This document shows positions 7,451-13,317 of a stretch of 13,784 nt of DNA, piece by piece. The translations under genes and the position numbers were made by a program. Below the pieces are notes generated by a model. It worked only from the letters and a program-made list of their open reading frames with translations. It was not told the origin of the DNA and searched no databases. Every line of letters starts with the position of its first letter. Position 1 is the stretch's first letter. Source of the stretch: an uncultured Bacteroidota bacterium (lineage in GTDB: Bacteria; Bacteroidota; Bacteroidia; Bacteroidales; P3); contig CACXCY010000173.1 in assembly GCA_902766265.1 (NCBI GenBank), forward strand, positions 1-13,784. Reading direction: 5' to 3'.

Positions 7451-8782
7451 TTACTTTTTCTTGGCAGCGAGGATGGCACGCATCTTGTTCTTGCCCAGAC
7501 GGATTTCGTCAAGCAACGGCTTGTTGGCCGGACAAGAGAAGAAGCAGCATCCGCACTCGATGCAGTCGAGAATGTTGTGTTCTCCTGCCTCTTCGATGCG
7601 TCCGTTTCTCACCAACGACGAGAACAGATAGGGCTCCAAGCCCATGGGGCAAGCTTGCATACACTTGCCGCAACGGATGCACGCCGTCTCCCGGGCACGG
7701 GTGGCCTCATCCTCGTCGATGACCAGCACGCTGGAGGCACCCTTCACCGTCGGAGCGTCAAGGTTGCACATGGCCTTGCCCATCATGGGACCGCCGCTGA
7801 TGACCTTGCCCGTAGTGGCTGGCAACTCACCCATGGCCTGCTTGATGATGTCCGCATAGCTGATGCCGATACGCACCTGGTAGTTGTGCTGCGAAGGCAG
7901 ATGCTTGCCGGTGACGGTAAGGATATTCTCGATAAGAGGTTTGTTCTTCTGCACGGCCTCGTAGACGGCAAACGTGGTTCCCACATTGCTCACCACGCAT
8001 CCCACATCGATAGGCAGCTTGCCGCTCGGCACCTTGCGACCCGTGATGGCATTGATAAGCTGCTTTTCGGCTCCTTGGGGATATTTCATCTTCAACGGTT
8101 CCACAATGATGCCTTCAAACTTGGTGGCCGTCTCACGCATCTTGGCGATACAGTCGGGCTTGTTGTTCTCGATGCCGACATAGGCGTTGGGCACGCCCAA
8201 TGCTTTGCGGAGGATGCTGATGCCGATGCATATCTCCTCAGCGTGTTCCAGCATCACACGGTGGTCCGAAGTCAGGTAGGGCTCGCACTCCACCGCGTTG
8301 ATGATAAGATATTCCGCCTTCTTGCCCTCGGGGATGGAGTATTTGATATGGGCAGGGAACGTAGCGCCGCCCAATCCGACAATACCCATTTCCTTGAGCT
8401 TGTCCACAATCTGCTTCGGCTCCAGGTTGCACTCGCGCTTGATCTCGGGCCTACGGTCGATGGACTCCTCCCATTCGTCGCCCTCCACATCGATGTAGAT
8501 GGCCGGCTTGGCCATGCCGAAAGGATCTTTGCACACATCCACCTTGTTCACCGTACCGGAGACGGGCGAGTGGACATTGGCACACATAAAGGCCTCTGCC
8601 TTTCCGATGAGCTGTCCCACCTTCACTTTGTCGCCTTTGGCTACGACGGGCGTGGCGGGAGCGCCCAGATGTTGGTTCATCAGCACCACCACCTGCTTTG
8701 GCAACGGCATCTGCTCAATGGCAGCGGATGTTGATATCTTGTTTTCTTCGGGGTGGATACCACCCATGGCGAAAGTCTTCAT
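7451..8782 (-). CDS. rnfC: RnfC, NADH/FMN- and 4Fe-4S-binding subunit of the Rnf complex
   Basis: A 443-aa soluble subunit. The first ~90 residues form the barrel-sandwich region (GDKVKVGQLIGKAEAF, VHSPVSGTV). GLGGATFPAHIKYS (136-149) belongs to the Rossmann-like NADH/FMN domain shared with complex I NuoF. Two 4Fe-4S motifs follow: CIRCGKCMQACP (368-379) and CIECGCCFFSCP (407-418). Role: exchanges electrons with NAD(H) at the cytoplasmic face. I take the ATG at 8782 as the start; a TTG one codon earlier (8785) is also possible. The long Ala/Lys-rich C-terminal tail of the E. coli homologue RsxC is absent. It starts 51 bp after rnfB. Confidence 0.95.
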   Translation of the reverse strand: MKTFAMGGIHPEENKISTSAAIEQMPLPKQVVVLMNQHLGAPATPVVAKGDKVKVGQLIGKAEAFMCANVHSPVSGTVNKVDVCKDPFGMAKPAIYIDVEGDEWEESIDRRPEIKRECNLEPKQIVDKLKEMGIVGLGGATFPAHIKYSIPEGKKAEYLIINAVECEPYLTSDHRVMLEHAEEICIGISILRKALGVPNAYVGIENNKPDCIAKMRETATKFEGIIVEPLKMKYPQGAEKQLINAITGRKVPSGKLPIDVGCVVSNVGTTFAVYEAVQKNKPLIENILTVTGKHLPSQHNYQVRIGISYADIIKQAMGELPATTGKVISGGPMMGKAMCNLDAPTVKGASSVLVIDEDEATRARETACIRCGKCMQACPMGLEPYLFSSLVRNGRIEEAGEHNILDCIECGCCFFSCPANKPLLDEIRLGKNKMRAILAAKKK

Positions 8783-8833
8783 CAATCGAGATTATTGAAA
8801 GTTGGTAATGTGTGTTCTTTCTCGGAGTTTTTG

Positions 8834-9733
8834 TTATGCTTCCTGATTCGGAGCCGGTGCTGCTGGTGCTGCTGGTGCAGGTGCTGCTGCTTCAGGGGCA
8901 CGCGCCGGACGCGGCGGGAAGTTGACAGCATGGATGGCACCCGTGGGACAGGCCTGCTCACATTTGCGGCACGATTTGCAGAGATTGAAATCGATATAGG
9001 CGAGGTTGTTCTCCACCTTGATGGCGCCAAACGGGCACTCTTTCTCGCATTTTCCACAGCCGATGCAGGCAGCCGAGCATGCTTTCCGTGCCACACCGCC
9101 CTTCTCCGTATTGCGGCAAGCCACATAGACACGACGGTCTTTCACACCACGGTTGCGCAGCTCCAGCACATTGCGCGGACACGATTTGACGCATCCTCCG
9201 CATCCCACACAGATGTCGTAGTTGATATTGGGCAACCCCGTCTCGGGGTCGATAGTGATGCCATTGAAAGAGCAGCTCCTCACGCAGTCGCCCAAACCCA
9301 GGCAACCAAAGCTGCAAGCACTCTCACCAGTATAGAGGGAGGCAGCAAACGCACAACTCTGCAAACCGTCGTAACGGTTCTTGGCCGGTGCATTGGCGCA
9401 ACTGCCGTTGCACCTCACCACAGCCACCTTGGGGGCAGCGTCGCCAGCGGCACATCCCAGCAGCTCGGCCACCTTGGCAGCCACTGCCGGACCTCCGGCA
9501 GGACAACTCAACCCTTCCATATCGCCTTGTTTCACGAATGCTTCAGCCATAGCACGGCATCCTGCCTTTCCACAGCCGCCACAGTTGGCACCCGGAAGCA
9601 CCTCGGCAATTTTGTCAATCAGCGGATCTTCTTCTACTTTGAACTTTTGAGCAACGAAATAAAGCACTACTGCAAAAACGGCGCCCGTGACACCTAGGAC
9701 CAGTACTGCCAGTAAAAAAAAGTTCGTCTCCAT
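8834..9733 (-). CDS. rnfB: RnfB, ferredoxin-interacting iron-sulfur subunit of the Rnf complex
   Basis: A 299-aa protein with one N-terminal membrane anchor (about residues 5-28). It carries the Fe-S domain motif CGGCGKAGC plus C77 (C51, C54, C59, C77), then a central cysteine-rich block (C108, C112, C127, C140, C144, C150, C154) typical of longer RnfB forms. Three ferredoxin-type motifs follow: C175/178/181/185, C223/226/229/233 and C252/255/258/262. Role: accepts electrons from reduced ferredoxin and passes them into the complex. The last ~28 residues are an Ala/Pro-rich tail (PEAAAPAPAAPAAPAP), low complexity and probably flexible. It is the first gene of the operon and has its own promoter in the divergent gap. 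Confidence 0.95.
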   Translation of the reverse strand: METNFFLLAVLVLGVTGAVFAVVLYFVAQKFKVEEDPLIDKIAEVLPGANCGGCGKAGCRAMAEAFVKQGDMEGLSCPAGGPAVAAKVAELLGCAAGDAAPKVAVVRCNGSCANAPAKNRYDGLQSCAFAASLYTGESACSFGCLGLGDCVRSCSFNGITIDPETGLPNINYDICVGCGGCVKSCPRNVLELRNRGVKDRRVYVACRNTEKGGVARKACSAACIGCGKCEKECPFGAIKVENNLAYIDFNLCKSCRKCEQACPTGAIHAVNFPPRPARAPEAAAPAPAAPAAPAPNQEA

Positions 9734-9779
9734 GTTTTTATGTCAAATTTGTTTGTATAGGTACAGTTTTACGAGGTTG

Positions 9780-9810
9780 CAAAGTTACGATTTTTTCATA
9801 ACATAAATAA
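9780..9810 (-). promoter_or_regulatory. Promoter of the rnf operon
   Basis: On the minus strand 9787-9780 reads TAACTTTG, an exact TAnnTTTG -7 box followed by CA. About 19-20 bp upstream is an AT-rich segment (TTAT/TTATG) in the -33 position, a weak match to TTTG. The predicted start near 9773 leaves a leader of about 40 nt before the rnfB ATG. No Shine-Dalgarno is seen. Confidence 0.6.
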
Positions 9811-9922
9811 TATTTTTCTTTATACTTATAAAACAACACCTCATACCGTCTTGATAATGCAGCATTTAAATTGTTCATTTTTTGTCCTCCCCATCCAGCC
9901 AAGGGCTATTTGTTGCAACTTT

Positions 9923-9954
9923 CTTGCCCGATTTGAAAAAAGTTCGTATCTTTG
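9923..9954 (+). promoter_or_regulatory. Promoter of the universal stress protein gene
   Basis: TATCTTTG at 9947-9954 is an exact TAnnTTTG -7 box, followed by TACCC. CTTG at 9923-9926 lies 20 bp upstream in the -33 position. Transcription would start near 9961, about 40 nt before the ATG at 10003. The rnf promoter is about 140 bp away on the other strand, so this gap is divergently transcribed. Confidence 0.65.
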
Positions 9955-10002
9955 TACCCTGAAAACGACACACAACGATACACGAAAAAATAACATACTA
10001 CC

Positions 10003-10821
10003 ATGAACAACGTAATTGTAGGATTCGACTTCTCGACAGGATCAGCCAATGCTGTCGACTTAGCCATAGACATCGCCAACCGCTGGCACAACGACATCCG
10101 TCTGGTTTACGTGAAAAGCGACCCCAACGAAGATGAGAAACCCCTGCGCGAAGAGATAGAGCGCCGCAACGCCGGCGTGGCCCACCTGCTGAAAGGCATC
10201 AAGCTGGAATACGTCATCCGCGAAGGCAAGGTGCCCCTGGAGCTGGCCGCACAAGCCGCGAGCGACAACGCTTCGCTCGTCATCGTAGGCACCAACGGCA
10301 TGTCGGGCTTCCGCACCAACTGGATAGGCAAGAACACCTATCAAACCATCACCGAGTCGGAGGTGCCCGTGCTCTCCGTGCGCGAAGGGTTCAACTTCAA
10401 CAAAGCGTTGGAGAACATCATCATCCCCATCGACAGCACCTCGGCCACCCGCCAGAAAGTGCCCATCGCCGTCAAGTTCGCACAGACATTCGGCTCCTCT
10501 GTCCACGTGCTGGGACTCTACACCTCCAACATCGCCGAGATACGCGGCACCGTAAACACCTACGTCAAGCAGGTGGAGACCTATCTCACCAAAGCCAAAG
10601 TGCCCTACAAATCGGTCTTCCTTGACGCGCGCAAAAATCTCACCGTCAGCACACTGGAATATGCCGACAGCATCAACGCCGACCTGATAGTCATCATGAC
10701 CGAGCAGGAGAAAGCCCTCAGCGACTGGTTCATCGGCACCTACGCCCAGCAGATGCTCCATCTCTCCAAACGACCCATACTCTCCATGCGTCCCGAGCAG
10801 CTGGGCAGCGAGGCACGATAA
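10003..10821 (+). CDS. Universal stress protein with two tandem UspA domains
   Basis: A 272-aa cytoplasmic protein made of two UspA folds. Domain 1 (about 1-128) starts NNVIVGFDFSTGS and carries the nucleotide-binding pattern G-x2-G-x9-G (G96, G99, G109: GTNGMSGFRTNWIGK), with Lys rather than Ser/Thr after the last Gly. Domain 2 (about 134-263) starts NIIIPIDSTSATR, but its loop is MTEQEKALSDWFIGT, lacking the first two glycines, so it probably does not bind ATP in the usual way. Family knowledge: Usp proteins are induced by stress or growth arrest; the exact role here is unknown. It is divergent from rnf and followed 24 bp later by the SPOR gene. Codon use is GC-rich, producing a 443-codon antisense open frame that is a shadow. 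Confidence 0.9.
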   Translation: MNNVIVGFDFSTGSANAVDLAIDIANRWHNDIRLVYVKSDPNEDEKPLREEIERRNAGVAHLLKGIKLEYVIREGKVPLELAAQAASDNASLVIVGTNGMSGFRTNWIGKNTYQTITESEVPVLSVREGFNFNKALENIIIPIDSTSATRQKVPIAVKFAQTFGSSVHVLGLYTSNIAEIRGTVNTYVKQVETYLTKAKVPYKSVFLDARKNLTVSTLEYADSINADLIVIMTEQEKALSDWFIGTYAQQMLHLSKRPILSMRPEQLGSEAR

Positions 10822-10845
10822 CCAACCACTAACGACCCCCATCGA

Positions 10846-11304
10846 ATGAATATCCGAACCATATTCCGACTGTTCACCCTGACGGCTGCACTCCTGTGCG
10901 GCAGAGCTGGCTTTGCTCAGAGTCCCGCGCAGACGGTGATAACGGGCGACGTCGCCGTCACCCAGCTGGTGGAGAAGCATATAGAGTTCAACGAGCGCGT
11001 CCGTACCGTACCCGGATTCCGCATCCAGATAGCGTCGTTGTCGGGCGCCAACTCCAAAGCCGCCGCCTTCGCCTTGAAGAACAAGTTCAAAGAGCTCTAC
11101 CCTGAAGTGGAGGCCTATCTGGTTTTCGACGAGCCCAACTTCAAAGTCAAGGTAGGCGATTTCATCACCAAGCTGGACGCCTACGTATTCCAGCAGAAGA
11201 TAAAGCCCACCTTCAACGGCAACATCGTCAAGGACAACATCTACCCCATCCGCCTGGATTGGAGCGACCTTGTCCCCGAGACCGACGAAGACGCCAACAA
11301 CTAA
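10846..11304 (+). CDS. Small secreted SPOR-domain protein
   Basis: A 152-aa protein with a signal peptide (MNIRTIFRLFTLTAALLCGR, cut probably after FAQ near residue 25). Residues about 56-120 form a SPOR domain (VPGFRIQIASLSGANSKAAA, then FKELYPEVEAYLVFDEPNFK), the fold that binds denuded peptidoglycan glycan strands. It has no lipobox and no catalytic domain. The ATG is 24 bp after the universal stress protein stop, and a terminator follows its own stop, so the two probably form one transcript. The likely place of action is the periplasm at the cell wall. A link to division or envelope stress is inference from the SPOR family. Confidence 0.85.
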   Translation: MNIRTIFRLFTLTAALLCGRAGFAQSPAQTVITGDVAVTQLVEKHIEFNERVRTVPGFRIQIASLSGANSKAAAFALKNKFKELYPEVEAYLVFDEPNFKVKVGDFITKLDAYVFQQKIKPTFNGNIVKDNIYPIRLDWSDLVPETDEDANN

Positions 11305-11329
11305 ACGTAGTCCCAACGACTGTTTAAAA

Positions 11330-11371
11330 CTGCTCGACACAGGATGATTCCCGTCGAGCAGATTTTTATTT
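11330..11371 (+). terminator. Terminator after the usp-SPOR transcript
   Basis: A perfect 9-bp stem CTGCTCGAC (11330-11338) / GTCGAGCAG (11353-11361) with a 14-base loop is followed by ATTTTTATTTT. It lies 26 bp after the SPOR gene stop. The loop is rather long for a terminator, but the stem and T-run are clear. Confidence 0.7.
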
Positions 11372-11418
11372 TCCTCAGACACAAACTGCAATTCGCGCCT
11401 ACTGTTCTCACGAACACA

Positions 11419-11555
11419 GCGTCGAAGACGCTGAATCTCAATCTACCTGACCCACAGTGGAACGGCCTGCGACCTCGTGGAGCAAACACCATACTAAGCC
11501 GCAGGCGCAGTATGGTGAAGAGTATAGCCATGATATATGCGTCTCGGAGAGACGC
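11419..11555. repeat. Run of perfect short hairpins in non-coding sequence
   Basis: Three perfect inverted repeats follow the terminator: GCGTC-gaa-GACGC (11419-11431); CACCATACT (11487-11495) with AGTATGGTG (11509-11517), enclosing a smaller GCC-gca-GGC stem; and GCGTCTC-gga-GAGACGC (11539-11555). No credible gene overlaps them. A 161-codon minus-strand frame (11786-11301) runs through this stretch, but it crosses the terminator, the hairpins and the array and looks spurious. The segment could be a structured RNA or a REP/MITE-like repeat; the sequence alone does not decide. Confidence 0.5.
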
Positions 11556-11571
11556 CACCTTGCCTAAAAAA

Positions 11572-11613
11572 GCCAGCAAGAAACCATCTGCGCTTTCCGC
11601 CCTTTCAGCGGGA
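11572..11613 (+). repeat. 42-bp direct repeat, copy 1 (5' side of the ATPase)
   Basis: The segment starts gccagcaagaaac and ends cctttcagcggga. It matches 13273-13314 at 41 of 42 positions (c/t at the 14th). Its right part can form a small stem (tccgc/gcggga). An extended segment to 11652 also begins gccagc and ends gctggc. Together the two copies bracket the 3' part of the intergenic region and the ATPase gene. Confidence 0.85.
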
Positions 11614-11625
11614 CTCCCACGCAGC

Positions 11626-11637
11626 GACCAGAATTCA
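11626..11637 (+). repeat. 12-bp direct repeat, left copy (gaccagaattca)
   Basis: The same 12 bases recur at 11820-11831, so the pair brackets the 32-bp tandem array (11659-11774). The repeat is short and may be chance, but its position around the array is worth noting. Confidence 0.3.
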
Positions 11638-11658
11638 ACCGGCTCCGCTGGCAACATC

Positions 11659-11774
11659 TCACACTTTCGAAAAATGTGATTTTTTACCATATTTCTTGTC
11701 GGAAAGTGTGATTTTTTGCCATTATTTTGTGCCGAAAATGTGATTATATAATCACTTTTAATTGAAAATGTGAT
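11659..11774. repeat. Degenerate tandem array, period about 32 bp, core AAAATGTGAT
   Basis: The core (G)AAAATGTGAT occurs four times, ending at 11680, 11712, 11744 and 11774, giving steps of 32, 32 and 30 bp. Units 11681-11712 and 11713-11744 agree at roughly 23 of 32 positions. The core is a weak dyad, AAAAT-GTG-ATTTT, perfect in the first copy. Inverted half-sites are also present (tcacactttcg at 11659; the perfect 16-bp palindrome GTGATTATATAATCAC at 11740-11755). No TAnnTTTG promoter and no gene follow directly, so the array appears to lack a partner gene. Confidence 0.6.
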
Positions 11775-11912
11775 ATATAGCCACACTCCTTAGCAAGTAT
11801 CTCATAGAGACGCTCTAAAGACCAGAATTCATGGCCAATTCGTGGAAATTCGTGTTCAACACTCACATGGCAAATTCATATAGAACACCGGGCATCCCTG
11901 TCATGAATTTTA
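11775..11912. other. Spacer between the two arrays; no gene
   Basis: This holds the second copy of gaccagaattca (11820-11831), a short aattcgtg doublet (near 11838 and 11849) and the 11-bp palindrome gtgttcaacac. I see no open frame with coding character and no RNA gene. Confidence 0.4.
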
Positions 11913-12014
11913 CGGGTTATACCCCGAAAGAAATGGCATTTTCGTAAAGTTTTTCGGAGTATACACCGAAAGATTGTATAGTTTTATGAAGTTTTTCGGT
12001 GTATAACCGAAAAA
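11913..12014. promoter_or_regulatory. Three-copy operator-like array, period exactly 42 bp, core CGG-TATA-CCG
   Basis: Three 18-bp units begin at 11913 (cgggttataccccgaaag), 11955 (cggagtatacaccgaaag) and 11997 (cggtgtataaccgaaaaa), each 42 bp apart. The best copy sits in the dyad TTTTCGGT-gtat-AACCGAAAA. The linkers are also related (both end aagttttt), so this is a true tandem repeat. The last copy lies where the -33 element of the ATPase promoter should be, six bases before the -7 box. A protein bound there should block or modulate transcription. It is read here as an operator array; the binding protein is not known. Confidence 0.7.
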
Positions 12015-12027
12015 TTTTGTATTTTTG
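11995..12027 (+). promoter_or_regulatory. Promoter of the AAA_14/DUF4143 ATPase
   Basis: TATTTTTG at 12020-12027 is an exact TAnnTTTG -7 box followed by CA. The -33 region (about 11995-11998, ttcg) falls inside the third CGG...CCG palindrome. The predicted start near 12034 leaves a leader of only about 18 nt before the ATG at 12052. Confidence 0.6.
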
Positions 12028-12051
12028 CAAAATGTTTTAACAGTATAATCC

Positions 12052-13254
12052 ATGAAGGAAAGGAATCTATACACAACAAGAATTGAACCCTTTATAGACA
12101 AACCAGTCATAAAGGTGATAACTGGCATACGTCGCAGCGGAAAGTCGGAGCTATTGAAGCTGTTGCAAGGAAAGTTGTATCAGCGGGGCGTGGAAGAAAA
12201 CCAGGTAGTATATATTAACTACGAGAGTCTTCGATGGAAAGATTATTCGACAGCAGAGAAGCTTTATTCGTACGTAGAGAGCATTCGCCCCAAGAAGCAA
12301 CGCACCTACATCTTTATTGACGAGATACAGGAGGTGGCAGAATGGGAGAAGGCCATCAATTCAATGCTTGCCGACTGGGATGTGGATATTTATATCACGG
12401 GGTCCAACTCACGGCTGTTGTCATCGGAACTGGCCACCTATCTTGCCGGACGTTATGTGGAGTGTCAGGTTTATCCATTGTCTTTTCGCGAGTTCCTTGA
12501 TTTTCATGCTTTCGATCCAGGTGTTCAGTTGGCTGAACGGTTCAATCAGTATTTGCGGCAAGGAGGATTTCCTGCTTTTCATGTCGGTGACTTTGCCGAC
12601 AGTACCATTTATCAGATGGTGCAAGACATCTATAGTTCCGTCTTGTTGCGTGACACCGTGCAACGATACCGTATTCGTAATATAGATATGCTCGACCGTT
12701 TGGTGCAGTTCCTCCTTGACAATATTGGCAACACATTTAGTGCCAGCAGTATCTGTAAGTACATGAAAAGTCAGGGACGAACCATGGATGTGGAGACAAT
12801 CTACAACTACCTTCAGGCATTGGAATCCTCGTTCGTGGTCAACAGGGTGCGTCGTTACGACCTCAAGGGGAAGGAATTCTTGCAAACCAACGAGAAATTC
12901 TATGTAACAGACCTTTCATTAATATATGCTGGACGTGGTTATGATTTGCGGATGATAGGTGGGCAACTGGAGAACCTGGTTTGCATAGAGCTGATGCGCA
13001 GGGGCTACAGCGTCGGTGTGGGCAAACTGGGTAATTTGGAGGTTGACTTTGTGGCCAAACGTCAGGATGAGGTGATATACGTGCAGGTCACAGAAAGCAT
13101 GAACAACGAAGATGTGCGGATGAGGGAATTGCGTCCGTTGCAACAGATACATGACAACTATCCCAAATACATAGTGTTGGGCAATCCACAGCCGACAGGA
13201 ATGGTCGACGGTATCAAATGTATGTATATTGCAGATTTTTTGCTGCATGAATAA
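12052..13254 (+). CDS. AAA_14/DUF4143 family ATPase (COG1373 type)
   Basis: A 400-aa protein. Walker A is GIRRSGKS (25-32), Walker B is YIFIDE (86-91) and a sensor-like ITGSNSRLLSSE follows (115-126). LAGRYVECQVYPLSFREFLD (131-150) and the LRQGGFPAF block are family hallmarks. Residues about 228-300 (SASSICKYMKSQGRTMDVET, then YNYLQALESSFVVNRVRRYD) look like a winged helix. The C-terminal DUF4143 part has a nuclease-like pattern: E307 and E313 in LENLVCIELMRRGY, LEVDFV with D332, and Q345 in YVQV, reminiscent of PD-(D/E)XK folds. Whether it cuts DNA is unknown. The family is common and often multicopy in Bacteroidetes; function is poorly defined. Codon use is visibly less GC-rich than in the usp and rnf genes. 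A 42-bp direct repeat on each side and an upstream operator array suggest a mobile, self-regulated cassette. Confidence 0.9.
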   Translation: MKERNLYTTRIEPFIDKPVIKVITGIRRSGKSELLKLLQGKLYQRGVEENQVVYINYESLRWKDYSTAEKLYSYVESIRPKKQRTYIFIDEIQEVAEWEKAINSMLADWDVDIYITGSNSRLLSSELATYLAGRYVECQVYPLSFREFLDFHAFDPGVQLAERFNQYLRQGGFPAFHVGDFADSTIYQMVQDIYSSVLLRDTVQRYRIRNIDMLDRLVQFLLDNIGNTFSASSICKYMKSQGRTMDVETIYNYLQALESSFVVNRVRRYDLKGKEFLQTNEKFYVTDLSLIYAGRGYDLRMIGGQLENLVCIELMRRGYSVGVGKLGNLEVDFVAKRQDEVIYVQVTESMNNEDVRMRELRPLQQIHDNYPKYIVLGNPQPTGMVDGIKCMYIADFLLHE

Positions 13255-13272
13255 ATACGATAGCCCCGTCCT

Positions 13273-13314
13273 GCCAGCAAGAAACTATCTGCGCTTTCCG
13301 CCCTTTCAGCGGGA
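13273..13314 (+). repeat. 42-bp direct repeat, copy 2 (3' side of the ATPase)
   Basis: It matches 11572-11613 at 41 of 42 positions and ends 3 bp before the stop codon of the convergent minus-strand gene. Similarity ends after gcgggaa; the following acccta differs from the actccca of copy 1. Confidence 0.85.
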
Positions 13315-13317
13315 ACC

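Noticed and set aside
10060..11391. A 443-codon open frame antisense to the usp and SPOR genes
   Set aside because: It is the complement of GC-rich, strongly biased codons of two well-supported genes, has low-complexity Gly/Val/Asp composition and no recognisable domain.
11740..11755. CRP-type site because of TGTGA and TCACA half-sites nearby
   Set aside because: Half-sites are not in the TGTGA-N6-TCACA arrangement and the AT-rich dyads repeat at 32 bp; Bacteroidetes CRP-like regulators are not known to use such arrays.
11301..11786. A 161-codon minus-strand frame in the gap before the ATPase
   Set aside because: It runs through a tandem repeat, three perfect hairpins and the usp terminator, and reads like translated repeats, not a protein.
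11913..12014. CRISPR array
   Set aside because: Only three copies; the intervening segments are themselves similar, so they are tandem repeats with linkers and not unique spacers.
11910..12128. A 72-codon minus-strand frame with a 14-residue repeat (YTPKNF...)
   Set aside because: The 42-bp period is divisible by three, which keeps the frame open automatically. It overlaps the ATPase start and promoter on the other strand.
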